Position numbers and translations under genes: made by a program
Assembly (NCBI RefSeq): GCF_003710255.1
Contig: NZ_RHIB01000001.1
Coordinates: 496,001 to 560,000 of the forward strand
Length of the DNA: 64,000 nucleotides
Direction: 5' to 3'
From: Alteribacter keqinensis
GTDB lineage: Bacteria > Bacillota > Bacilli > Bacillales > Salisediminibacteriaceae
Shown here: piece by piece, positions 56,924 through 64,000 of the stretch
Layout: each line of letters opens with the position of its first letter
Numbering within the stretch: position 1 is the first letter of the stretch
Notes under the pieces: generated by a model
Databases searched by the model: none
Told to the model about the DNA's origin: nothing
The model's input: only the letters and a program-made list of their open reading frames with translations

Positions 56924-57640
56924 ATGAAACCACAAGAGTTATCTGAGCGATTAAAAAAAGTTGCTTCATACATTCCAGAAGGGTCCCGCCTTGCAGATAT
57001 CGGGTCTGACCACGCGAAACTTCCTTGTTACGCCTTGGAAAGAGGCCTGATTATTACAGCAGTTGCCGGAGAGGTAAATGAAGGTCCATTAAATGCGGCC
57101 AATAGAAACATTCGCGCAAAGGGCATGGAAGAAAGTATTCATGCTAAACTGGGTGACGGCCTGCAGGTGCTGGACGGCGAAACGGTTGACGTCATTACAA
57201 TTGCAGGTATGGGAGGTCCCTTGATTGTCAGGATTCTAGAGGACGGGAAAAAAAGACTGGGTGCTTCCGTTCAAAGGCTGATCCTGCAGCCGAACGTTGC
57301 TTCTGATCATGTCAGGAAGTGGCTCTATGACAATCAATGGTCGCTAATTGATGAGCAGATTCTTGAAGAGGATGGTCATATTTATGAAATCCTGGTTGCT
57401 GCAAGGAGTGAAGCACCGGAAGCAGCTTATAACAAACATGAGCTTGAAAAAGAGATGTGGCTTGGGCCGTTTTTAATGAAGCAGAAAAATTCAGCGTTTG
57501 AATTGAAGTGGTCTAAGGAAAGAGAACAACTGAAGAAAGTGAAAGAGCAATTGTCCAAAGGTGGAAACACAGCAGCATTAACTGAAAAGAAGAAGAAAAT
57601 TGATCAATATCTTATTTGGTTGGAGGAGGAGTTATCATGA
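56924..57640 (+). CDS. trmK: tRNA (adenine-22-N1)-methyltransferase TrmK
   Basis: TrmK methylates A22 of tRNA. The 238-aa protein has SAM motif I RLADIGSDHAKLPCYALERG, the VAGEVNEGPLNAA segment, ITIAGMGGPLI and a C-terminal coiled coil (KEREQLKKVKEQLSKG). Family length is normal. ATG 56924 follows AGGTG; the GTG three codons earlier lies in that SD. Its stop overlaps the next ATG by four bases. Confidence 0.94.
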   Translation: MKPQELSERLKKVASYIPEGSRLADIGSDHAKLPCYALERGLIITAVAGEVNEGPLNAANRNIRAKGMEESIHAKLGDGLQVLDGETVDVITIAGMGGPLIVRILEDGKKRLGASVQRLILQPNVASDHVRKWLYDNQWSLIDEQILEEDGHIYEILVAARSEAPEAAYNKHELEKEMWLGPFLMKQKNSAFELKWSKEREQLKKVKEQLSKGGNTAALTEKKKKIDQYLIWLEEELS

Positions 57641-58755
57641 AGCACGCAAACGGCCAGGCCATTATCCAGGCGTTCGAAGCTTTCTCTCCGAAGCACTATG
57701 CTGTGGAGGGAGATAAGATAGGACTTCAGGTCGGAACGTTAAACAAGCCGGTTAAAAAGGTAATGGTAGCACTGGATGTCATCGAACCGGTGGTAGATGA
57801 GGCAATCGAGGCCGGTGTGGATCTCATTATCGCACACCACCCGATTATTTTTAAGCCGATAAAATCCCTTCGTACAGATCAGGTATACGGCAGGACGATA
57901 GAGAAGCTGGTCAAACACGATATTACCGTTTATGCTGCTCATACCAACCTTGATGTGGCACCGGGCGGCGTTAATGACCTTATGGCTGAAGCATTGGGTA
58001 TTAAAGAGGCGGAAGTCCTCGTAGAAACGTTTGAGGACCCATTGAAGAAGGTCGTGGTGTATGTTCCCGAAGAAAATGCACAACAGGTCAGAGAAGCTAT
58101 GGGGCAGGCGGGCGCCGGTCACCTCGGAAACTACAGTCATTGTACCTTCAATACGAAAGGTACAGGAATTTTCAGGCCGGGAGAGGGAACGGACCCTCAT
58201 ATCGGGGAAAAGGGAAAGATGGAATATGTGGACGAAGTAAAGATTGAGTCTGTATTTCCTGCATCAATCGAAAAGCGTGTGGTTCGTGCGATGACGAATG
58301 CCCATCCTTATGAGGAAGTGGCTTATGACTTATATGAAATGGCGGTGCCGGGCAGAAAACTTGGCCTTGGAAGAATAGGTGAACTCAAAAATGAAATGAC
58401 CTTAAAAGAGTTCGGTGAACATGTGAAAGAGGCATTCGGTGTAAGAGGTGCCAGAGTAGTCGGCGATTTGGATAAAAAGGTGAAAAAGGTTGCCGTTCTT
58501 GGCGGAGATGGTAATAAATATGTGAACCAGGCTTTATTTAAGGGCGCCGATGTATTTGTAACCGGTGACTTATACTATCATGTTGCACACGATGCAATGA
58601 TGGAAGGTCTGATGATGGTTGACCCGGGTCATAACGCAGAAAAAATTATGAAACAAGGAGTGGCAGGTTTCCTTTCTGCTTTTATTGATGAAAAGAAATA
58701 CAGCACGGAGGTTATCACTTCCAAAGTAAATACAGATCCGTTTCAGTTTATTTAA
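57637..58755 (+). CDS. yqfO: Nif3-like dinuclear metal centre protein YqfO
   Basis: The 372-aa protein of the Nif3 family (annotated as GTP cyclohydrolase 1 type 2 homologue) binds two metals. N-terminal ligands lie in LIIAHHPIIF, and VYAAHTNLDVAPGGVND follows. A central PII-like insert (about 130-230: VYVPEENAQQVREAMGQAGAG) precedes the C-terminal half with VAVLGGDGN and TGDLYYHVAHDAM. The enzymatic role is unsettled. ATG 57637 follows GGAGGAGG; it overlaps the trmK stop by four bases, indicating coupling. Confidence 0.93.
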   Translation: MKHANGQAIIQAFEAFSPKHYAVEGDKIGLQVGTLNKPVKKVMVALDVIEPVVDEAIEAGVDLIIAHHPIIFKPIKSLRTDQVYGRTIEKLVKHDITVYAAHTNLDVAPGGVNDLMAEALGIKEAEVLVETFEDPLKKVVVYVPEENAQQVREAMGQAGAGHLGNYSHCTFNTKGTGIFRPGEGTDPHIGEKGKMEYVDEVKIESVFPASIEKRVVRAMTNAHPYEEVAYDLYEMAVPGRKLGLGRIGELKNEMTLKEFGEHVKEAFGVRGARVVGDLDKKVKKVAVLGGDGNKYVNQALFKGADVFVTGDLYYHVAHDAMMEGLMMVDPGHNAEKIMKQGVAGFLSAFIDEKKYSTEVITSKVNTDPFQFI

Positions 58756-58764
58756 GATCAAGAA

Positions 58765-58804
58765 AAAGGCTGCACCAGAGTCCTATGCCTCTGATGCAGC
58801 CTTT
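58765..58804. terminator. Terminator between converging yqfO and ispH
   Basis: AAAGGCTGCA (58765-58774) with TGCAGCCTTT (58795-58804), inner CAGAG/CTCTG. The minus-strand T-run (CCTTTTTCTT) is the better one, so it mainly ends the leftward transcript. Confidence 0.75.
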
Positions 58805-58810
58805 GATTTC

Positions 58811-58972
58811 GCTGTTGAATGGCGTTATTTGTCCTTCCTCCGGGTCCAGAGAAGGAAGGTGAAGCCTGTGTGCTCTTTGCTTTCCGTGACGGTGCCTCCA
58901 TTGCCACAGGAGTCGCAGACACTTCGGCACCATCAGCCTTTTAAGGGAAAGCAACAATCTTTACGAAAAAAT
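58811..58972 (-). repeat. Family B intergenic repeat, copy B5
   Basis: On the minus strand: TTTTTCGTAAAGATTGTTGC, then GAGGCACCGTCACGGAAAGC, AAAGAGCACACAGGCTTCAC and CTTCCTTCTCTGGACCCGGA. These match B4 and B2 in order. It lies between yqfO and ispH. Confidence 0.65.
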
Positions 58973-58982
58973 CCTTCATTCA

Positions 58983-59933
58983 TTACTGCGCCTGTTTCTT
59001 TTTCACTTTAGGAAGGATTTTACTCATCTTAACCTGGCTGACGGTACTCCATGTTCCTGGATCTTCTTCTTCAAATTGTTCAAGAAACTTGATGACTTCT
59101 TTTGTAATCGGAGTAGGTGTACTTGCGCCGGATGTGACAGCGACTTTTGAAATGCCTTTTAACCAGCTCAGATCAATCTCGTTGACGTTGGCAATTCGGT
59201 AGGCCGGAGTACCGGCGATTTCTTTAGAAACTTGTGCAAGGCGGTTGGAATTGTTACTTTTCGGGTCGCCAACAACTAAGAGAAGATCTGATTCTCCTGC
59301 TTGCTTAGCCACTGCTTCCTGCCGCACCTGGGTTGCCATACAAATTTCGTTATGAACCTCAGCATGAGGATATTTACTCAACGCTTTATTTATAATGTTT
59401 TTAACATCCCACTGACTCATGGTTGTCTGGTTTGTAATAATAATACGGTCAGAATCGATTGTGAGTTCATCCACATCAGCTTCTGATTCAACAAGATGAA
59501 CGATATCCGGTGCTACACCCATAGCTCCTTCAGGTTCAGGATGCCCTTTCTTACCTACGTAGATCACGTGGTAGCCTTCTTGTTTTTTCTCCCGGATCAG
59601 GTCATGTGTCCGTGTCACATCAGGGCAGGTTGCATCTACTGTTGTAAGCCCTTTTTCTTTAGCCAGTTTACGGACCTCAGGTGATACACCATGTGCAGTA
59701 AAAATCACCGTACCTTTATCCACTTTTTTCAGTATGTCGAGGCGGTTCGGTCCGTCAAGGGTAATAATGCCTTCTTCGTCGAAAGCATCGGTTACGTGTT
59801 TGTTGTGCACGATCATACCTAAAATATAGATCGGACGTGGCAGGTCCAGGTTTTCAGCTGCCTGCCTTGCAAGAACCATTGCGTCAACAACACCATAGCA
59901 ATAGCCTCGCGGGGATATTTTTAAAACGTCCAT
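58983..59933 (-). CDS. ispH: 4-hydroxy-3-methylbut-2-enyl diphosphate reductase
   Basis: IspH (LytB) is the last enzyme of the MEP pathway, making IPP and DMAPP with an iron-sulfur cluster. The 316-aa protein shows the three cluster cysteines C12 (SPRGYCYGV), C103 ([11 protein letters not shown]) and C198 ([12 protein letters not shown]). It also has [23 protein letters not shown] and TSGASTP with catalytic residues. GGAGG lies about eleven bases before the ATG. The leftward transcript meets repeat B5 and a terminator. Confidence 0.97.
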   Translation of the reverse strand: MDVLKISPRGYCYGVVDAMVLARQAAENLDLPRPIYILGMIVHNKHVTDAFDEEGIITLDGPNRLDILKKVDKGTVIFTAHGVSPEVRKLAKEKGLTTVDATCPDVTRTHDLIREKKQEGYHVIYVGKKGHPEPEGAMGVAPDIVHLVESEADVDELTIDSDRIIITNQTTMSQWDVKNIINKALSKYPHAEVHNEICMATQVRQEAVAKQAGESDLLLVVGDPKSNNSNRLAQVSKEIAGTPAYRIANVNEIDLSWLKGISKVAVTSGASTPTPITKEVIKFLEQFEEEDPGTWSTVSQVKMSKILPKVKKKQAQ

Positions 59934-60040
59934 ATTTATTCATTCCTCCTAAGAGACATTATCAAATAAGTAAGTATCACCCCTCATTATAAAGCACATA
60001 AGTGAAAAGGGGAACCACCTTGCCTTTTGCAACGAAGTCA

Positions 60041-60073
60041 AAAAAAGGTGCCCCCTGCATCGGGAGCACCTTT
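60041..60073 (-). terminator. Terminator of the CarD-like gene
   Basis: On the minus strand AAAGGTGCTCCCG...GGGGGCACCTTTTTTT; stem at about 60044-60053 with 60063-60073, then seven Ts. Confidence 0.88.
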
Positions 60074-60077
60074 GCTA

Positions 60078-60572
60078 TTAAGCGCCTTGGGAGTTCTTCA
60101 TAATGAATTCGTAGGCTTCTTCTTCAGAAATATCATTTACAAGCATTAATTCACTAGCGATGAACTGTTTGGCACGGTCCATGTTTTTTCGGTCTTCCAT
60201 ATGAAGTCCGTTTGTACGCTCGCCTTCTTTGGATGTCAGGTTGGCTATCACACTGGCAGCGTCCATGATGCAGCCGGTTTTCAAAAGGGTTTCATTTTCT
60301 TTTGAATACGGTCTTGCAGCTTCTTTTTTGGAGGCGTTGAGGTCTGGCTGACTTAATGCAGAAGCGAGTTCGTCGACTTTGGAAGTCTCAATCACTTTTC
60401 TGAGTCCGGATTCTTTAACGCGGCCTTCCGGAAGCATTAACGTAACGTGGTTCAGTGGAAAGAAAACAACGAAGTAGTTAATTTTTTCGCCTAAAATATC
60501 TTTTTCTTCCATATCTTTAATGGTACCGGCACCGTGGTACGGGTAAACAACGTGATCACCGACTTTGAACAT
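60078..60572 (-). CDS. CarD/CdnL family transcription regulator
   Basis: The 164-aa protein begins MFKVGDHVVYPYHGAGTIKD, the RNA-polymerase-interacting Tudor-like domain shared with CarD and TRCF (about 1-60). A helical DNA-contacting region follows (about 70-160: DRAKQFIASELMLVNDISEEEAYEFI). CarD/CdnL proteins bind the RNAP beta subunit and stabilise the open complex. ATG 60572 lies seven bases past GGAGG; another ATG two codons upstream is too close. It is monocistronic with its own terminator, next to ispH. Confidence 0.9.
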   Translation of the reverse strand: MFKVGDHVVYPYHGAGTIKDMEEKDILGEKINYFVVFFPLNHVTLMLPEGRVKESGLRKVIETSKVDELASALSQPDLNASKKEAARPYSKENETLLKTGCIMDAASVIANLTSKEGERTNGLHMEDRKNMDRAKQFIASELMLVNDISEEEAYEFIMKNSQGA

Positions 60573-60678
60573 ATACATTCCTCCATTACGGTTATAAGAG
60601 TTATTTTACCACAAAAAGATATAAATTAAAAATTTTACTATGATGGACAAGTTTCGTCAATACAAAATAAATAAGAAA

Positions 60679-60712
60679 GAAAAATCAGCCTTATTTTAAA
60701 AGACTGACTTTC
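60679..60712 (-). terminator. Probable terminator of yqfQ
   Basis: On the minus strand GAAAGTCAGTC, loop, GGCTGATTTTTC (with one bulge and G-U pairs), followed by TTTCTT. It abuts the yqfQ stop codon. Confidence 0.5.
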
Positions 60713-60713
60713 T

Positions 60714-61406
60714 TTATACATAAAGCTTAGGGCCGGGGAGCCGGTCATCCTTTTTTGATATTCCGGGATTTTTTTCAGTCTTTTTCCCTGCCGGGCGATT
60801 CCTTCGTTTTTTAACAGGCCTGAAGGAAGGCTTCTTTTTACTGACGGCAACTTTTGCCGGTTTGTTGATTTCAACAACTTCTTCATTATCTGTGTCATTC
60901 GAATGATCTGTTTCATCCATTACTGCAGACTCATCGTCACTGTCACTGGCTCTCATGATAGCCATAAGCTGCGGGAGCGACTTCACAAGCGGGCCGTATT
61001 GCTGGACCATAGGACCTACAGTCTGGACTACCTGAACTGCTTTTTGTGCATTCTGGACAAGACCAAGAACAGAATTGATTCCGCCACCGCTGCTGACTGC
61101 ATTTGTCAAAGAGGCGAGGGGACCCGCTCCCGCAGAGGCTCCGGCACCAGCTGAACTGCCGAATCCACCAAAGCTGCCAAACCCTCCTGCAGAAGACCCG
61201 GCTGCCTGTGCTCCTCCTCCAAAAAGCCGGGAGAGTAACCCGCCACCTTGTCTCATTGCAGCCTGCTGCGGCGGGCCGAAAGCAGAGCCGCCAAATGGAC
61301 CGGCAGCTCCCCGGACCGGAAACATACCAGCTCCCGGACCGGGTCCTCTCATAAAGGGAGAGAAGGACGATTGACTTCCTGGTGGTAAGGGGCGTGGACC
61401 AAACAT
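60714..61406 (-). CDS. yqfQ: YqfQ/VrrA family low-complexity protein
   Basis: The 230-aa protein begins MFGPRPLPPGSQSSF. Its N-terminal half is rich in Gly, Pro, Ala and Ser (GGLLSRLFGGGAQAAGSS, GGFGSFGGFGSSAGAGAS). A conserved hydrophobic helix region follows (LVQNAQKAVQVVQTVGPMVQQYGPLVKSLPQLM, about 115-150), then an acidic stretch and a basic C-terminal tail (KKKPSFRPVKKRRNRPAGKK). This is the YqfQ/VrrA pattern, next to cshB as in B. subtilis; likely a spore-related protein, function unproven. ATG 61406 lies nine bases past AAAGGA. Confidence 0.82.
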   Translation of the reverse strand: MFGPRPLPPGSQSSFSPFMRGPGPGAGMFPVRGAAGPFGGSAFGPPQQAAMRQGGGLLSRLFGGGAQAAGSSAGGFGSFGGFGSSAGAGASAGAGPLASLTNAVSSGGGINSVLGLVQNAQKAVQVVQTVGPMVQQYGPLVKSLPQLMAIMRASDSDDESAVMDETDHSNDTDNEEVVEINKPAKVAVSKKKPSFRPVKKRRNRPAGKKTEKNPGISKKDDRLPGPKLYV

Positions 61407-61783
61407 ACCTACCAATCCTTTCACATACAATATATTCTCTTATTAGTTATATGCACACGCATTGAATTGGTCTGGGCGGTGGTCTTTTTTATGGAGTTTT
61501 TGTATGGGAGGCACACAACCCTGACGTTACAGACTCTTCGTGATCTTTCGAGGACAGGAAGGTAGTGAAGGTTATTACAGTCAACTCCGGATTACCGACC
61601 CTGCAGGAGCCCGTCAGAAGCCCTTTTTAAATCATTTGTAAGTGCTGCTGGCGCAGGATACCTTGTCCGTGTTAAAATATATAATTAGTGTATGCTGAGA
61701 AACAGTTATTTAGACGCGAAAAATGGAAAAAACAGGTTTGGTACAAATGCCGGACAAGTGTTTTAGGAAAGTAGGAAAAATAA
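61407..61783. other. Intergenic region between divergent yqfQ and cshB
   Basis: No gene is supported. TATAAT at 61680-61685 and TTGTCC at 61663-61668 suggest rightward promoter elements, but no pair has good spacing. CCCTGCAGGAGCCCGTC near 61600 faintly recalls family A, too weak to call. Confidence 0.35.
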
Positions 61784-63103
61784 ATGAAGCATAATTTTGA
61801 ACGATTTGAATTAAAGGGTTACATTATCGATGCCCTTATTGAGCAGGGAATTGATCTGCCTATGGAAATTCAGGAAAGGCTTATACCGGCAATCCGGAAT
61901 GGCTCCGATGTCATAGGACAATCCCAGACAGGAACTGGGAAGACACTTGCCTTTTTACTTCCCATCGTTGACCGTATAAATGAAGACAAACGTCACGTTC
62001 AGGCTGTTATTACTGCACCGACCAGGGAACTTGCCCAGCAGCTATATGATGAACTCATGAAAGTACTCTCCCATTCAGAAGGAGCAGTGACTGCGAAGCT
62101 TGTGACCGGGGGAACTGACCGTGCAAGAATGGTTGAAAAACTGAAAAAACCTCCTCATATTGTTGTTGGAACACCGGGACGCATAAATGACCTGGTAAAA
62201 GATAATGCCCTTGATGTTCATCATGCAGAAATGCTTGTTGTAGACGAAGCTGATCAGATGCTTGATATGGGGTTTATTGAGGATGTGGATCAGGCAGCCT
62301 CCCGAATGGGAGATGATCTGCAGATGCTGGTATTCTCGGCTACAATCCCGGAAAAGCTCCAGCCTTTTTTACGTAAATATATGAAGCAGCCCAAACATGT
62401 GAAGGTTGAGCCGAAACAGGCATCACCAAAGAAGATAGAACACTGGCTCATTCCAGACCGTGACCGGGACGTTAAAAATCTGGCCGTACAAATAGCAAAA
62501 GCCTTTAATCCATTCCTTTGTGTCATTTTTGCTAACTCAAAAGAAATGGTAGATGAAGTGTATCTTGCATTTGCTGAAGCTGGTTTGAACGCTGAAAAGC
62601 TGCACGGTGGAATCCCTCCGAGAGACCGTAAAAAGGTGATGAAGAAGCTAAGGGATGCAGAAGTTCAGTATCTTGTAGCTTCGGACCTTGTTGCCCGTGG
62701 GATTGATGTAAAGGGAATCAGCCATATCATCAACGCTGAACTTCCGACAGAGCTGGAGTATTATGTACACCGGGTTGGCCGTACCGCGAGAGCAGGTTGG
62801 GATGGAATTGCAGCAACGATCATAAACAGAAAAGACCAGCAGTCCATTGAAAAACTTGAATCACAAGGAATCCCATTTATATATAAAGACCTTAAAAAAG
62901 ACGAATGGGTCGACCTTGAGCAGAAGATGCGCCGGAAACGAATTCAAAACCAGCAGGTGGACAGCGAGATTAAGCTTAAAACACCAAAACCTAAAAAAGT
63001 AAAGCCTGGATACAAGAAAAAAGCCAAGCTTCAAGTGGAGCAGGAGCGAAAGCGCCAGCGGAGGCTTGAAACCAAGAGAAATAACCGGGCAAAAAGAAAA
63101 TAA
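61784..63103 (+). CDS. cshB: DEAD-box RNA helicase CshB
   Basis: The 439-aa helicase has motif I SQTGTGKT, Ia PTRELAQQ, motif [10 protein letters not shown], motif III SAT, and C-terminal motifs including [12 protein letters not shown] and [12 protein letters not shown]. The last 70 residues are very basic ([37 protein letters not shown]), as in CshB/YqfR. CshB acts in ribosome biogenesis and cold adaptation. It lies 26 bases ahead of nfo, an order shared with B. subtilis. The SD is TAGGAAAAAT. Confidence 0.95.
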   Translation: MKHNFERFELKGYIIDALIEQGIDLPMEIQERLIPAIRNGSDVIGQSQTGTGKTLAFLLPIVDRINEDKRHVQAVITAPTRELAQQLYDELMKVLSHSEGAVTAKLVTGGTDRARMVEKLKKPPHIVVGTPGRINDLVKDNALDVHHAEMLVVDEADQMLDMGFIEDVDQAASRMGDDLQMLVFSATIPEKLQPFLRKYMKQPKHVKVEPKQASPKKIEHWLIPDRDRDVKNLAVQIAKAFNPFLCVIFANSKEMVDEVYLAFAEAGLNAEKLHGGIPPRDRKKVMKKLRDAEVQYLVASDLVARGIDVKGISHIINAELPTELEYYVHRVGRTARAGWDGIAATIINRKDQQSIEKLESQGIPFIYKDLKKDEWVDLEQKMRRKRIQNQQVDSEIKLKTPKPKKVKPGYKKKAKLQVEQERKRQRRLETKRNNRAKRK

Positions 63104-63129
63104 AGAAAGCAATACAGGGAGAGGATAAC

Positions 63130-64000
63130 ATGCTACTCGGATCACACGTTTCCATGAGCGGGAAGAAAATGCTTCTTGCCTCAAGTGAAGAAGCAGCTTC
63201 ATACGGTGCAACGACATTTATGATCTATACAGGAGCACCTCAGAATACACGGAGAAAGCCGATTGAAGAGCTTAACATTGAAGCGGGCACTGCTCATATG
63301 AAAGAAAACGGGATCAGTAATATTATTGTACATGCTCCTTACATCATTAATATCGGCAATTCGCAAAAGCCAGAGACCTTTGAACTTGGCGTCAATTTTC
63401 TTAAAAGTGAAATTGACCGTACCGAAGCTATCGGTGCCAAACAGATTGTGCTTCATCCGGGTGCTCACGTTGGTGCCGGAGCGGACAAAGGGATCGAAAA
63501 AATAATTGAAGGTCTAAACGAGGTCTTGGATCCTGAACAAGACGTTCAGATTGCCCTTGAAACAATGGCAGGAAAAGGGTCTGAATGCGGCCGGAACTTT
63601 GATGAGCTTGCCAGAATTATTGATGGTGTTAATCATAATGAGAAGCTTAGTGTGTGCTTTGACACTTGTCACGTCCACGATGCGGGTTATGATATTGTTA
63701 ACGATCTCGATGGGGTAATTAATGAATTTGACCGTATTATTGGACTTGACCGATTAAAGGTTCTTCATGTGAACGACAGTAAGAACGAGCGCGGGGCTCT
63801 TAAAGACCGTCATGAAAACATCGGATTTGGTCATATCGGCTTTGAAGCACTCACAAAGGTTATTTATCACGATGCTTTTGAAACGGTCCCTAAGATTCTT
63901 GAAACTCCTTATGTAGGTACTGATAAAAAGAATAAAAAAGCACCATACCGTTTTGAAATTAACATGATTAAGGAACGAAGTTTTCAGGAAGACTTAAAAG
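63130..64000 (+). CDS. nfo: Endonuclease IV (AP endonuclease), 3' end cut by window
   Basis: Nfo cleaves DNA at abasic sites in base-excision repair. The 290 visible residues begin [20 protein letters not shown]. The TIM-barrel metal ligands of the family appear in [76 protein letters not shown] and ILETPYV. Family length is about 297 aa, so only a few residues are missing. ATG 63130 follows GGGAGAGG. Confidence 0.96.
   Translation, partial: MLLGSHVSMSGKKMLLASSEEAASYGATTFMIYTGAPQNTRRKPIEELNIEAGTAHMKENGISNIIVHAPYIINIGNSQKPETFELGVNFLKSEIDRTEAIGAKQIVLHPGAHVGAGADKGIEKIIEGLNEVLDPEQDVQIALETMAGKGSECGRNFDELARIIDGVNHNEKLSVCFDTCHVHDAGYDIVNDLDGVINEFDRIIGLDRLKVLHVNDSKNERGALKDRHENIGFGHIGFEALTKVIYHDAFETVPKILETPYVGTDKKNKKAPYRFEINMIKERSFQEDLK

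Noticed and set aside
61075-61374. Proline-rich 99-aa frame on the plus strand opposite yqfQ
   Set aside because: It is the antisense shadow of the Gly/Ala-rich yqfQ coding sequence, which has a proper SD and family match.

Overview
The window is a stretch of chromosome from a spore-forming member of the Bacillaceae (Firmicutes). The evidence is the gene order, which follows the well-known Bacillus subtilis block from sda/yqeG through comE, hrcA-grpE-dnaK-dnaJ, era-recO-glyQS and dnaG-sigA to cshB-nfo. Sporulation genes (sda, gpr, spoIIP, yqfC, yqfD), competence genes, strong Shine-Dalgarno (SD) sequences and a T-box support this. Acidic proteins, a long acidic linker in cytochrome c-550 and an Mrp-type antiporter gene at the left edge hint at an alkaliphilic or halophilic lifestyle; that is inference.

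Layout. 1-615 is the start of mrpA (minus). 1.0-1.9 kb has a small exported protein, the checkpoint gene sda (minus) and a cluster of DnaA boxes. 1.86-6.9 kb is the yqeG-yqeH-aroE-yhbY-nadD-yqeK-rsfS-yqeM operon. 7.0-11.6 kb is comER (minus) facing comEA-comEB-comEC. 12.2-17.1 kb holds yqzM, holA, rpsT, gpr, spoIIP and yqxA. 17.5-28.8 kb is lepA, hemW, the heat-shock operon (CIRCE-hrcA-grpE-dnaK-dnaJ), then prmA-rsmE-mtaB. 29.2-31.9 kb has deoC, yqeW, rpsU and yqeY. 32.3-35.4 kb is a membrane-stress operon (NfeD, FloA, a YqfB-like protein) behind a clear sigma-W type promoter. 35.8-43.8 kb is yqfC-yqfD-phoH-pgpH-ybeY-dgkA, a DUF502 gene, cdd and era. 44.2-50.5 kb is yqzL, recO, T-box-glyQ-glyS and ccpN-ppsR. 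50.9-58.8 kb is yqxD-dnaG-sigA, a membrane protein, a glycerophosphodiesterase, cccA, trmK and a Nif3-family gene. 59-61.4 kb carries ispH, a CarD-like regulator and yqfQ on the minus strand. The window ends with cshB and nfo (cut off at 64000).

Most of the window is conserved housekeeping DNA, and I found no defence system, prophage, insertion-sequence transposase, CRISPR array, rRNA or tRNA. What stands out lies between the genes. At least twelve copies of two families of structured intergenic repeat occupy many of the longer gaps. Family A has MITE-like imperfect terminal inverted repeats; family B is a hairpin-rich element of about 200 bp. A cassette of about 75 bp is embedded in both families (three copies), and one family A copy contains a further nested element. 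Several repeats sit next to genes that appear added to the conserved order (deoC, the DUF502 gene, the glycerophosphodiesterase gene). Other notable items are a perfect 21-nt-period tandem array after deoC, the DnaA boxes upstream of sda, and a nine-codon leader ORF ending inside the grpE SD.

Start codons were chosen by SD spacing and by remembered B. subtilis homologues; several differ from the longest possible ORF. All family assignments come from reading the translated sequence, not from database searches.
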